A stretch of 64,000 nt of DNA from Microvirga ossetica (lineage in GTDB: Bacteria > Pseudomonadota > Alphaproteobacteria > Rhizobiales > Beijerinckiaceae). The number at the start of each line of letters is the position of its first letter. Position 1 is the first letter of the stretch. Positions 1 to 8,414 of the stretch are shown here, piece by piece. The notes below the pieces were generated by a model. That model saw nothing but the letters and a program-made list of their open reading frames with translations. It was not told the origin of the DNA and ran no database searches. Made by a program: the position numbers and the translations under genes. Location: the NCBI RefSeq assembly GCF_002741015.1, contig NZ_CP016616.1, forward strand, positions 417,501 through 481,500. The letters are read 5' to 3'.

Positions 1-1
1 C

Positions 2-1201
2 TACCGCTTCGCCTGCCTTCAGGGTGGTGCTGGTGTCGGCAAGACGCACACCACAAAAGCGATCTGTGCCGTTTGGGAAGCCACCGGAGGTAAGGTCCTG
101 TTGGCGGCCCTCGCTGGCAAAGCAGCCCTGCGCCTAAACCAATCGACAGGCCGCCTGGCCCGAACCCTTTTCCGAACAATCCAGGAGCTGGATGAGCGAG
201 CTAGCATCCTTGAGCGCCAGTCGGATCCGGATATGGATCCCAACGAATACGCGGCCCTGGAGCTTCGGCTCCTTCGCCTCCCTGAGATCACGCCTCAAAC
301 CCTGGTGCTGGTCGACGAAGCCTCAATGGTTGACATCTCTACCTTGCATGCCCTTCTCCGTCGGATGCCGCTGGGCGCTCGCCTCCTCATGGTTGGTGAT
401 GACCGCCAGCTTCCTCCAGTTTCCTTCGGGCTGACCTTCCACAGCGTCGTTGCCGATCCTGAGATCACAGCCCGCCTGACGGTCGTCCATCGGCAGACCG
501 GGGAAACCGGCATTCCAAGTTTCTCAGAAGCCCTACGCAACCGCAAAATGCCACCCGTGCCCCTCTACGCCGGCATTGCTCAGGACGGTGTATTCCTGCT
601 ACCGGCCTCTTCACCGAACGAGATCTCGGACGGTGTTGCCCGAGCCTTCCAGGAACTCGCGCAGGACGAGGTGGTGGTTGTATCCCCAATGAACGAGGGA
701 ACGGCCGGCGTAAGAAGCCTGAATAAGAATCTGCATCGACTTCATCTTGAGGCCAACGATGGCTTGGAAATATCAAGCCCCCTCGGCGAGTGGTTCTCTG
801 TCGGCGAGCCGATCGTCCATCGACGCAACGATTACCAGCGCGGCCTCTACAACGGGAGCCTTGGTGTCGTGAAAAGCATTGACCCCAACACCAAGTCGCT
901 CGTGGCGACCTTCGATGGCGACGAAGAAGGCGAACATGTTTTCAACTCCGGGGAGACAATCGATCTTTCCCTTGCCTACGCCCTCACTTGCCATCGTGCC
1001 CAAGGATCCCAAGCTAGACGGATTGTTATTGCTTTGATGCCTTCCCGCCTCCTGGATCCATCTTGGCTCTACACAGCCGTAACGCGTGCTGAGAACCAAG
1101 TCGTAATCGTCGGTAGTGTCGACACGATCGCCGACGCGCTCAAGGTTCCATGGGCCGCAGAGCGGCGACGGGTCGGGCTTCGCTGGCTGGAGGGCGTATA
1201 G
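2..1201 (+). CDS. RecD-like DNA helicase (5' end outside window)
   Basis: The frame is open from base 2, so the N-terminus lies outside the window. Residues 8-15 of the visible part carry a Walker A motif (GGAGVGKT), and further on LVLVDEASMVD is a Walker B motif. Near the C-terminus CHRAQGSQ followed by LYTAVTRAENQVVIVG is the UvrD_C_2 signature of RecD/RecD2 superfamily 1B helicases. These proteins are ATP-driven 5'-3' DNA helicases, either the alpha subunit of RecBCD/AddAB-like complexes or stand-alone RecD2. No recB or recC partner is visible downstream, which favours a RecD2-like or accessory helicase. The gene ends with TAG. The family is secure; the exact subtype is not. Confidence 0.88.
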   Translation, partial: YRFACLQGGAGVGKTHTTKAICAVWEATGGKVLLAALAGKAALRLNQSTGRLARTLFRTIQELDERASILERQSDPDMDPNEYAALELRLLRLPEITPQTLVLVDEASMVDISTLHALLRRMPLGARLLMVGDDRQLPPVSFGLTFHSVVADPEITARLTVVHRQTGETGIPSFSEALRNRKMPPVPLYAGIAQDGVFLLPASSPNEISDGVARAFQELAQDEVVVVSPMNEGTAGVRSLNKNLHRLHLEANDGLEISSPLGEWFSVGEPIVHRRNDYQRGLYNGSLGVVKSIDPNTKSLVATFDGDEEGEHVFNSGETIDLSLAYALTCHRAQGSQARRIVIALMPSRLLDPSWLYTAVTRAENQVVIVGSVDTIADALKVPWAAERRRVGLRWLEGV

Positions 1202-1465
1202 AACTCGCTTACGCCTGGGTCGTTCAGAGTTCGCGAGCATAGATCTTTCCATAACGTGCTTAGTCGTCCATGGCCGACGACAGCACCATCACAAATCGCG
1301 AGCCCATGGCCCGAGCCTGTCGCAAGATTGTCACGACAGCAACGCAGTCGATTGTTGGAGACGTTTTAGATTTAGGCAATGGGGTTATCATTCCATAGCG
1401 ATGAGAGTCCCACAAAACATCTTTCATCTACAATTGCACAATTTAACTTGATAAGGGACTATTCA

Positions 1466-1827
1466 ATGCAGTTTGCTGTGACATCTATCAAACGCCCCAA
1501 GCTCGAGGCCAAGCTGTTAAAGCGCTTTTTAGCTGCTTTGGGATATGAGGTTCGTCTTGGAACCTGTCAGCAACAGTCGCTCGAATGTTGGGCTACCGAG
1601 ACTATCGCGAACTTAGTCGCCTTGCGGACACGCTGCCATTAGCGGACGGTGACGCCTCTGTTGACGAGGAGACGCGCGAAATGCGACGTCGGTGGCAGAT
1701 CAGCGTACTCATTGACGACGGCTTCGGACTAGAGCACGCGGCAGCCGCGGTCGACGAAATCCAACCGACAGGCTACGGGCCACGACCCGACTCTGCTCCT
1801 AAAAACCGAAACAAATTTGGGGCATGA
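1466..1827 (+). pseudogene. Glyoxalase-superfamily-related small protein, frameshifted
   Basis: Translation from ATG 1466 (AAGGGA about 9 nt upstream) gives a short basic protein containing AKLLKRFLAALGYEVRLG. Around 1585 the continuation moves to another frame, with MLGYRDYRELSRLAD and then an acidic tail ending at 1827. Joined, the two halves look like the common alphaproteobacterial small-protein motif AKRLKxALxxxGxxLSxxQxLExVARxxGYRDWxEL, annotated as glyoxalase-superfamily-related. The break is a one-base frame change near 1570-1590. The function of the family is not established. This may be a decayed gene or a single-base assembly error. Confidence 0.5.
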
Positions 1828-2257
1828 GTGGGGACTGCGAGGCGTAAACCGATCCCGTACTGTCGAGGTCAGAAGTCAAGTTGGCGCGCGTTCAATGAGC
1901 TGGTTTGGACACAACAGAACCTCATAATTGAACGATCTCCTGTATTTAAGGGCGATGTGCATCGCAAGATGCACATCGAATATCAGGCGGCGCTTGGAAA
2001 TACTCTTGTCCTTAAGAATAGACCGGCTTAGTGATCTAGGAACTTTGAAAGGTAGAGGCTCTCATGCACTTTGTTCCTTTACTAAATCTGACGAAGTGAG
2101 GTCCTTCCGAGAGAGGCATGGTCCCCTTAAAGGCATAGGCCCACCCCTCCGACTAAAAGCACCGTCAGCCGTTGACCATTCATTGATTAAAGTACCAGCG
2201 ACGCCAACTGCATCGATAGCAAGCGGCATGGTCACGGGGCATGGAATACGTCTTCAT
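1828..2257. other. Non-coding stretch, nothing recognised
   Basis: Only short open frames without recognisable protein character occur here. I see no RNA gene or repeat. Confidence 0.5.
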
Positions 2258-2686
2258 TCATCGTTTCGGGTCTATTGCGTCGAGCGCGTTGGATTTATCA
2301 AAGGCCTTGATGTCGTTGCTACTCGGATGATCTGATGAGCGCAGCGTTTCATTCTGCGCACCACGAGGTCGGATCCGCCCTCGAAGGTTTGAGTTGATCT
2401 GGCTCAAGATATCCGCTCTAGCCGCGAGCCCATCAGACATGGCATCTGTAATAAACCGCCTAAGTTGTTCATTTTCTTCTTCCAGTTCCTTGAGCCGCTG
2501 ACTGTGCTTGAATGACGGGAGAAACAGAGCCCTCCACTGATAAATTACGCCCACCGGTACATTGTATTTCTCGGATAAGGTGTCGACCGTCACCCCCGCG
2601 TCGGACTCTCGCAAAATTGCATCGATGAATTCAAACCCAGATGAGCTTTCGGCATTATCGTCCCGCTTTTGATGGAATTGTTCCAT
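2258..2686 (-). CDS. IS3-type OrfA-like HTH protein, orphan
   Basis: The N-terminal 80 residues follow the pattern of IS3-family OrfA: DAILRESDAGVTVDTLSEKY and VIYQWRALF form a helix-turn-helix, then LKELEEENEQLRRFITDAM is a leucine-zipper-like coiled coil. In IS3 elements this protein binds the ends and is followed by a frameshift-linked OrfB with the DDE domain. No OrfB is present here, and the C-terminal 50 residues do not look like OrfA. It is therefore either a truncated transposase remnant or a reused DNA-binding protein. It is divergent from the S24-like regulator at 2893. Confidence 0.55.
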   Translation of the reverse strand: MEQFHQKRDDNAESSSGFEFIDAILRESDAGVTVDTLSEKYNVPVGVIYQWRALFLPSFKHSQRLKELEEENEQLRRFITDAMSDGLAARADILSQINSNLRGRIRPRGAQNETLRSSDHPSSNDIKAFDKSNALDAIDPKR

Positions 2687-2840
2687 TGTTCATCCTATCA
2701 TTTTGACCAGTGTGGTTATCCTGCCAGAGCTGGGCAGTTGCGCCGTATTTGCAGCGAAGATTGCTTGCGCTTTGAACTAGAAAGCCTTGACGTGCTCTCA
2801 TCATGAGGAACGATTCTCTCTTCGATCTCCGACTCACTTG

Positions 2841-2860
2841 ATGTCTAAGTTCTTAGACAT
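2841..2860. promoter_or_regulatory. Palindromic operator candidate for the downstream repressor
   Basis: ATGTCTAAG-TT-CTTAGACAT is an inverted repeat with 9-bp arms and a 2-nt spacer, centred about 42 bp upstream of the TTG start at 2893. A further half-site, CTTAGACA, lies inside the gene at about 3090-3097. Position and symmetry fit autoregulation by the XRE-type protein encoded downstream; binding is an inference. Confidence 0.55.
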
Positions 2861-2892
2861 ATGAGATCGAAAGCACTGGAAGGTCAACACTC

Positions 2893-3567
2893 TTGTCTCG
2901 CGATCGCTCGCTTGTACCACCTGAAAATGCAAAATATAGCAGTGATTTCAAAGGAATAGCTGAAAGGCTGCGCAGTATCATTGCTGGCGAAAACGTCATC
3001 TCCTTTGCTCAGCGGGTCGGCGTTTCGCGTGCCTCGATCTACAACATTCTTGACGGGAAGTCGGTTTCTCTTGCTATTTTGTCCAGAGTCTTAGACACTA
3101 CAGGTTACAGTTGGACATGGCTCATTACAGGCAAAGGGATGCCGTCAACGCAATGGGAGGAAGCGACGATACTTGTCCCCCGCTTAAAATATGTGGAGGT
3201 CGAGCGTGGGTCGCGGACGCTTCAGCCTACGGGCAGGCACAAATTATTCGAAACAGAGTTACTACAAGAGCTGGGACTCTCTGCAGATGATGCTGGAGTG
3301 ATTTCCGTTTCAGATGCGGACATGGCGCCGCTGATGAATCCATTAGATGACGTTCTCATTCATCTCAAGGAATGCAGTTTTTCTCAAGACGAGCTTTTTG
3401 TGGTCGCGGTTGAAGACCAACTCACGATCCGCCGAGCCGAGCGGGTTACAGGAGAAGCCTCTTGGATCCTCACAGCAGAACGTCGGGACGTCCCGGCGGT
3501 CGCGGTTTCGGGCAACTTGCCTCTGCAGGTTTATGGGCGTGTCAGGTGGATAGGTCATAAGCTCTGA
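2893..3567 (+). CDS. XRE/S24-like transcriptional repressor, catalytic dyad lost
   Basis: A 224-residue protein with an N-terminal XRE helix-turn-helix (residues about 20-75, SFAQRVGVSRASIYNILDGK) and a C-terminal S24/LexA-like fold (about 130-220). In self-cleaving repressors the fold carries a Ser in a G-D-S-M motif and a Lys in a VKR motif. Here the matching positions read DADM (Asp at about 143) and IRR (Arg at about 180), so both catalytic residues look replaced. RecA-stimulated self-cleavage is therefore unlikely. The start is TTG 2893 with GGAAGG about 10 nt upstream; no in-frame ATG is better placed. It probably represses itself through the palindrome at 2841 and may descend from a lost prophage. 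Confidence 0.75.
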   Translation: MSRDRSLVPPENAKYSSDFKGIAERLRSIIAGENVISFAQRVGVSRASIYNILDGKSVSLAILSRVLDTTGYSWTWLITGKGMPSTQWEEATILVPRLKYVEVERGSRTLQPTGRHKLFETELLQELGLSADDAGVISVSDADMAPLMNPLDDVLIHLKECSFSQDELFVVAVEDQLTIRRAERVTGEASWILTAERRDVPAVAVSGNLPLQVYGRVRWIGHKL

Positions 3568-3622
3568 GGGCGCATTTTTAGGCTGAGATTAGTCACAAGC
3601 TCTTTCTGCGGGAGGATAGTGA

Positions 3623-4240
3623 TTGGATAACAGTTGCGATGCTGAACCGAGGGCCGAAACGTCAGAGGCGTACCCTGGCCCGCACGCAGTTCTCTCCCCA
3701 AGAGATCAGCGGCCCATCTTCCGGTCGCAACTGGATGTCTATTTTCAGGCTATGTACCCGCTGTGCCCGCCTGAAATGAGGAACGAACTGTTGGCACGGG
3801 CCAAGAGGAAGGGTCATTACGGCAGGCTAAGCGTAATTGCAGGGATACTGACGACAAATCATATCCGTCATGAGCTTACCGACTATGAGTGGCTCATGAA
3901 TTTTAATGGACCCTGGCAAAGCCTGACACGGGATGAGGCCCGACTTGTCGTTGCGGCCGAAGTTCGGGACATTTCCGATGAATGGCGGAATGGATCAGCT
4001 CAATCTGACCGTGGATTACGCCGCATCACTAAGCAATTCGTACGCCGCAGAAGAGATTTCAAACGATTGTGCCAAACACTTTCCGCAGACGCGGCGAAGT
4101 TCGCTGAGGACCAGCTAATTCGTGAAGAGAACGCCGCTCTCACGGACTATCTCGGCCAATGGTTAGACGCACGGCGATCTCCAACACTGGACTCTACAGG
4201 AGAGCCACCGCCCGAGGGACTACAAGATGAGCACAACTGA
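3623..4240 (+). CDS. DUF2293 domain protein
   Basis: The central part (YPLCPPEMRNELLARA, then IRHELTDYEWLMN, then RDEARLVVAAEVRDISDEW) follows the DUF2293 pattern of a pair of Pro residues, an IRHxxTxYDxLL motif and an ARxxVxxxIxxxLxxW helix. The biochemical role of the family is unknown. The TTG start at 3623 has GGAGG 7 nt upstream. Residues after about 120 are charged and helical without a recognised domain. Immediately after the TGA stop, in the same frame, a degraded copy of the small peptide encoded at 5203 continues. Confidence 0.6.
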   Translation: MDNSCDAEPRAETSEAYPGPHAVLSPRDQRPIFRSQLDVYFQAMYPLCPPEMRNELLARAKRKGHYGRLSVIAGILTTNHIRHELTDYEWLMNFNGPWQSLTRDEARLVVAAEVRDISDEWRNGSAQSDRGLRRITKQFVRRRRDFKRLCQTLSADAAKFAEDQLIREENAALTDYLGQWLDARRSPTLDSTGEPPPEGLQDEHN

Positions 4241-4252
4241 TCCGTATGGGAC

Positions 4253-4330
4253 ATGCCAACGTACTTGATCATCGACAAGGTCATCGCCGACGATTCCGCC
4301 GTGTGGGTTGTGAATCCCTCGCGGCGCTAA
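4253..4330 (+). pseudogene. Degraded copy of the 58-aa peptide encoded at 5203
   Basis: Read in the frame of the preceding gene, directly past its TGA, the sequence gives SVWDMPTYLIIDKVI and then AVWVVNPSRR before TAA. The C-terminus of the peptide at 5203-5379 reads AVWDTANYSIVDRVI and then AVWIVQPLRR. The first half of the peptide is missing here. This is either a remnant of a duplication or, less likely, a short independent peptide starting at ATG 4253. Confidence 0.5.
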
Positions 4331-4341
4331 GCAGGTCTGAC

Positions 4342-5202
4342 ATGACGGATACAGAGACACTGACGAAAGAAGACGCGCTGGCTTTCACGAAGGTGTGGAT
4401 CGACAACCGGCTTGAGCCGACAAAAGATCGCTGGGCGTTCAGTGAGGCGAACTGGTTGATGCAGCAGCTCGCCGCCCGGTGCATCGCCGAGACCCTGCGG
4501 GAAGGCGGCGACGAGGTGATGCTGCAGGACCGGCTCGCATTCGTTTATGACCTCCTGCGGTCGGTCCGGTTGAACGCGCAACGCAAGGACGTCAAGAACC
4601 TGACCTGCAAGAACCGCGAGGACCTCGACGAAACCCAGCAAAGGATCGTCGAGAACGCCCGGCACGAGATCTGGCGCCGGCACGATCCCAAGCGGGCGTT
4701 CAACGAGGGCCTCAAATCGGAGCACATGCCGTCCATCCACAAACAGGTGATTTGGACGCGGTTCGCGGAATACCTGGACAAGCCATGGCTGAGACATCCA
4801 GTCCTGGACTGGGTTTTCGTCGACATGCTCGTCTCGGCCGAGATTGCTTTGTATGGCGAGCACATTAAGCAATTCGTCATGCCGTTCCCGCGCGACGCCA
4901 TCGGTATGAACTCGGACTACCTCCGCAGCCAGGGCAACCTCGAAAAGATGCGCGAGCTCAACAGGACTGCGATTCTCGGCAGGGCCCTTTGGAACGTCGT
5001 CTGCACCTGGATCTTGCCGCCAGTCGCGATTGGCGCGGCCTTCTACTTCGGATGGTCGACCACCGGCATGATGCTGCTAGGCCTCTACTTGCTGATCATC
5101 GCCATCGGGCTCGGCGCAGAGGCTGGCACCGGCGTCAAGAAATTACTCGGGAAGGAGGTCCCTCAATCGCCGTCGGACGCCGCGATGAGCATCATGCTCT
5201 AG
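4342..5202 (+). CDS. Hypothetical protein with C-terminal membrane hairpin
   Basis: A 286-residue protein not assignable to a family by eye. About 210 residues are soluble, charged and Trp-rich. Two adjacent hydrophobic segments follow, ALWNVVCTWILPPVAIGAAF and MMLLGLYLLIIAIGLGA, and then a short cytosolic tail. ATG 4342 is chosen because the upstream in-frame extension overlaps the peptide remnant at 4253-4330. It lies between two copies of a small peptide and directly abuts the second (TAG at 5200, next ATG at 5203), suggesting co-translation. The role is unknown. Confidence 0.55.
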   Translation: MTDTETLTKEDALAFTKVWIDNRLEPTKDRWAFSEANWLMQQLAARCIAETLREGGDEVMLQDRLAFVYDLLRSVRLNAQRKDVKNLTCKNREDLDETQQRIVENARHEIWRRHDPKRAFNEGLKSEHMPSIHKQVIWTRFAEYLDKPWLRHPVLDWVFVDMLVSAEIALYGEHIKQFVMPFPRDAIGMNSDYLRSQGNLEKMRELNRTAILGRALWNVVCTWILPPVAIGAAFYFGWSTTGMMLLGLYLLIIAIGLGAEAGTGVKKLLGKEVPQSPSDAAMSIML

Positions 5203-5379
5203 ATGAGCAAAGTGTGGGACGAGTTGGAGGGGCCCACGGTCAACCCGACCATGCTGCGCGAGGCGCTTCTCAAGAGCCGTGACAAGGGAGCTGTCTGGGA
5301 CACAGCCAATTACTCAATCGTCGACCGGGTAATCAGCATCGATCGAGCGGTCTGGATCGTGCAGCCGTTACGGCGCTAA
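5203..5379 (+). CDS. Small conserved-looking peptide, 58 aa
   Basis: A 58-codon frame starts with ATG immediately after the TAG of the preceding gene, so translational coupling is likely. The product begins MSKVWDELEG and ends AVWIVQPLRR. Its last 29 residues are repeated, diverged, at 4243-4330, which argues that the reading frame is real and was duplicated. It has no signal peptide or membrane segment. The function is unknown. Confidence 0.5.
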   Translation: MSKVWDELEGPTVNPTMLREALLKSRDKGAVWDTANYSIVDRVISIDRAVWIVQPLRR

Positions 5380-5440
5380 AACGGGCAATCAGCAAACGCT
5401 GTGCTGTTCGCAGCTCCTCAAGAAAGGACGGTCGTTACCC

Positions 5441-6538
5441 TCATCCGAAATCGTTCACCCCTTCCGCCGCTCTGACTACCTCATCGATGTATTTCGAGCG
5501 CAACCGGTCGATCGGAGCCTCGTCATTGGTGTATCGACAGGGCGTGACCAGCCACTCCCACGCCTCTTCCGGTGAAGGGAGGAACGCGACAACTCGATTA
5601 AGCCCCTCAACCGGTTCTGATCCATCGAATTGCCGAACCGGGTAGATGTACTCACCGGCGTCATTTCGAAAAGCGATCGTCCTTTTGGCCGTGCGCCAGG
5701 CGTCCAGAGTTGCCAGGGAGATTTGAAGTCTCTCCGCCAAGTTTGTTGGGTTCAGAAGCTCGGATGCGGCCCAATCCGTCGAGTCGTCATCGATTGTGAT
5801 CTCATCGAGCAGGGCCTTGCCCTCCTCCAAGCTGACTAAGCGCCCAAGTCCGGACCCCTTGACGAAGAGGGTCGGCTTCGGCGGGTCATCCGCCGGCGCC
5901 TGCTGGGGGCCAGAGCCGTATTCTGCCGCCTCGATCATCGCGACAATATCTTCAGGTAGATCACCGACTACGTATACTCGCCTTGCCAAATAGGCCTCGA
6001 AATCGGCAATCAGCATCGCCGGCATGCCGATTGCTCGTGGCCCATCGACGTCGGCTGACGGCGTGTCGCCCACAAATTGGATTTCCGCCGGCTGTAGACC
6101 GAGCCGATCACAAACCAGATGGAATATGGCGGGATCCGGTTTTACCAGCCCGACCTCGTAGGAGAGGATCACGGCGTCCGGAGCGTCTGGCAGGGCAGCT
6201 AGGAGCGGCACCCCATAGGGTAGCGCCAGGTTGGAACAGACGGCGATCCGCAGGCCTCGCTCCCGCAGGGACTGCCAGATTTCGGCGATCCCAGGCCGGA
6301 GGCGGATAGAGGCGCATTCAGCCTCCAGGTCCGCTTCCAGTTCTGCCAGCCCGCCCTCTCCGAGCTCATGGCTGACACCCGCAGCGACTTCCCGGAGGTT
6401 CAGAGGCTTCGTGAGGACCTCCTCGGCCGAGATCCCCTTCACATCTCGCCGCAGCAGGGCTCGGAACGGCCGACGCTTGTCGGTAATCTCGACCAGAGTC
6501 CCAAAGGCGTCAAAGCATATGGCTTGGATCTTGGTCAT
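5441..6538 (-). CDS. HAD phosphatase fused to MbcA/Xre-like antitoxin domain
   Basis: A 365-residue two-part protein. Residues 1-200 are a haloacid-dehalogenase-type hydrolase: FDAFGTLV (nucleophile Asp10), CSN (Ser102), VKPDPAIF (Lys133) and GDTPSADVDG (acidic motif IV), so the catalytic set looks complete. Residues about 235-360 resemble the toxin-binding domain of Xre/MbcA/ParS antitoxins (DUF2384-like): AERLQISLATLDAWR, then YPVRQFDG, then EEAWEWLVTP, APIDRL and IDEVVRAA. Its start overlaps the end of hipA by 4 nt, so both are made from one transcript. It may neutralise HipA by binding, by dephosphorylating its targets, or both. The domain calls are fairly firm; the antitoxin role is inferred from context. 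Confidence 0.72.
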   Translation of the reverse strand: MTKIQAICFDAFGTLVEITDKRRPFRALLRRDVKGISAEEVLTKPLNLREVAAGVSHELGEGGLAELEADLEAECASIRLRPGIAEIWQSLRERGLRIAVCSNLALPYGVPLLAALPDAPDAVILSYEVGLVKPDPAIFHLVCDRLGLQPAEIQFVGDTPSADVDGPRAIGMPAMLIADFEAYLARRVYVVGDLPEDIVAMIEAAEYGSGPQQAPADDPPKPTLFVKGSGLGRLVSLEEGKALLDEITIDDDSTDWAASELLNPTNLAERLQISLATLDAWRTAKRTIAFRNDAGEYIYPVRQFDGSEPVEGLNRVVAFLPSPEEAWEWLVTPCRYTNDEAPIDRLRSKYIDEVVRAAEGVNDFG

Positions 6539-7761
6539 TGACCTTTTAACCCTCTCAGAAGCACTCGGTCGGCTTGGCTCACCTCACGACGATCAAAGAA
6601 CTCAGGTAACTGACCCATCGCTGACATAACATCGTCCAGCATTGCTTCAGCCCGTTCAAGGGGGAGTCCAAACGCGGTGTAGGATGCGAACGCCGTTCGC
6701 GGGTTACACTCGTCACCAAATCCAGGCGCCGGAGCGCAAACATGGCGCTTTCGTCCAAGATTAGGAACAACGTCGAACACCGGCGAGAGCTCCCACCCCT
6801 CCCCTGTGTTAATGACGGCATGGTTGCGCAGGTGGTCGTCGGTGTTGTGCAAGGAGGCATTCACCAGCAGACGGCGGTACATCTGCTCTTCCGGAGCCTC
6901 GACGCCGATCGCACGAGAAGCCGCAGCCATGTCTCGATAGGTTCTGGTCGTTCCATAGCTGCTCGCAGGCTCATTAAGCAGCGTTCCCATACTTAGATAA
7001 GCATAGGGCTTGCCGTCCTCCGACCGGTCGAAGCGCCGCACGAGCAGGACGGTTTTGCCCGAGAAGGTCATTAGCCGACGTTCAGGAATCGGGAGCCTAG
7101 CAGCCTCCGCAACGTCCAGGCAGACGGCCTCGATGCGGGGATCGTCGAACTTGTCGCCCCAGGTTGGAAACTTCGCAATCCATCCCCCTTCCCTGTCGCG
7201 CCATCTCACCTTCGGGCGGGCTCCCCCGATATCGGCACACGCTCGCACGAGCATCGCGATTTGATCGGCTGTCGCGTCGCTTTCATCCGCCGCGATGGCG
7301 GCAAGCATGAAGGCTTCGAGATCGTCGCATTGGTTGGACCTCCCCAACGACTGGGAGCCATCAGGCCGCCAATGTCCTGGTCCTGCTTCAGCAGAGGCGC
7401 CGAAGGCCAGATCACCAGTCCGGTTCGTGGTACCTGCCGCGAGGAATTCAGCTGCACCAAGAACCGATCCCTCGAAGGCCATGGCGAGCACGCTCCGACC
7501 CCAGCCCTCCGGCCCAGTGTCGAGCAGCGCAAGTGGAGCCTCTGGGACACCTTGGAAAACCTGTGACACGATGGGAAGGCCAAGAGGATCGAGCGGCGTT
7601 GCGCCAGGTGTCTCAAGATAACTTTGGTCATATTGAAATGCACCGGGACGAAGAAACTCACCGCCCTCGAATGTCATCTCGCCGGCCGGGACGTAGCCGC
7701 GTCCGACATGCTTGAAGACCGTGAGCCTATCCAGGCGCCCAGTAGGGGAGACGTGCCACAT
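6535..7761 (-). CDS. hipA: HipA-family Ser/Thr kinase toxin
   Basis: A 408-residue protein with HipA features. The N-terminal subdomain contains PLALLDTGPEGWGRSVL (about 76-92). The kinase core has GGARPK (179-184), IAKFP with the ATP-site Lys (195-199), RRFDR, the catalytic loop NTDDHLRNH (306-314) and the metal-binding SPVFD (326-330). HipA toxins phosphorylate translation components such as glutamyl-tRNA synthetase and cause dormancy. The usual upstream HipB gene with a Cro-type HTH is absent: upstream lies an IS481 fragment. The downstream overlapping gene encodes a HAD/antitoxin-like fusion instead. The ATG is preceded by a weak GGAAA. All catalytic motifs look intact. Confidence 0.88.
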   Translation of the reverse strand: MWHVSPTGRLDRLTVFKHVGRGYVPAGEMTFEGGEFLRPGAFQYDQSYLETPGATPLDPLGLPIVSQVFQGVPEAPLALLDTGPEGWGRSVLAMAFEGSVLGAAEFLAAGTTNRTGDLAFGASAEAGPGHWRPDGSQSLGRSNQCDDLEAFMLAAIAADESDATADQIAMLVRACADIGGARPKVRWRDREGGWIAKFPTWGDKFDDPRIEAVCLDVAEAARLPIPERRLMTFSGKTVLLVRRFDRSEDGKPYAYLSMGTLLNEPASSYGTTRTYRDMAAASRAIGVEAPEEQMYRRLLVNASLHNTDDHLRNHAVINTGEGWELSPVFDVVPNLGRKRHVCAPAPGFGDECNPRTAFASYTAFGLPLERAEAMLDDVMSAMGQLPEFFDRREVSQADRVLLRGLKGQ

Positions 7762-7795
7762 TCAGGTTTCCGATTAGTTGGGCGAATGCTACGGC

Positions 7796-8150
7796 CTACC
7801 TTATTCTACGGCAACGACGTATTATCATCACCAGCGTGTCTGGATGCGAGACCTCCTTGGCATGGGCGACGACCTGGAGGGCCTCGGGCAATGCGTGTGG
7901 GTCGGGTCGCTTCGAGCGCCGATCGGCCAACTTCGGCTCGGCGGCCAGACGGCTTCGCACAACGTCATCCGGTGATCGCCCCTTCAACACGCGTTGTCGT
8001 CTCATATTGTAGGCCTGATTGAAGCCCTTGAGCAGCGTCTCCAGATCCCGATGGCTGGAGTTGGTGATGCGCAGCACCTCGCGCTGCACCCATCTGCTGA
8101 AGCGCTCGTCCAAGCTTTTGGTCTGAGGCGTGTAGGGCTTGGTCTTGCGG
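7796..8150 (-). pseudogene. IS481-family transposase, 3' fragment
   Basis: The minus-strand frame reads RKTKPYTPQT, LDERFSRWVQREVLRI and GFNQAYNMRRQRVLKGRSP, the C-terminal end of an IS481-type integrase-core transposase. The catalytic N-terminal two thirds and any inverted repeats are missing. It sits just upstream of hipA and may have replaced the original promoter or antitoxin region. Confidence 0.7.
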
Positions 8151-8414
8151 TGGAGATTTGGACCGGATCGGGACGGCGAGTTGTGTTCAGTATTCGTGCG
8201 GCAGCTGCGGCTTTCTCAGGAGCGTAATAGACTAGTTTTACTATGTTCTCATATAAACGGGTGATGAATTCTTCCGAATACGCTCAAATGACACCCTATC
8301 CAGATCCATAAAGGGGCTTACGCGCAATTTGCCGCGCGCTTTGCGGATGATCTTCCCATGTAGGCGCGAGGCTGATAGAGCACTGGTCCAGAACAATTTC
8401 GCCTAGGGGCACGA

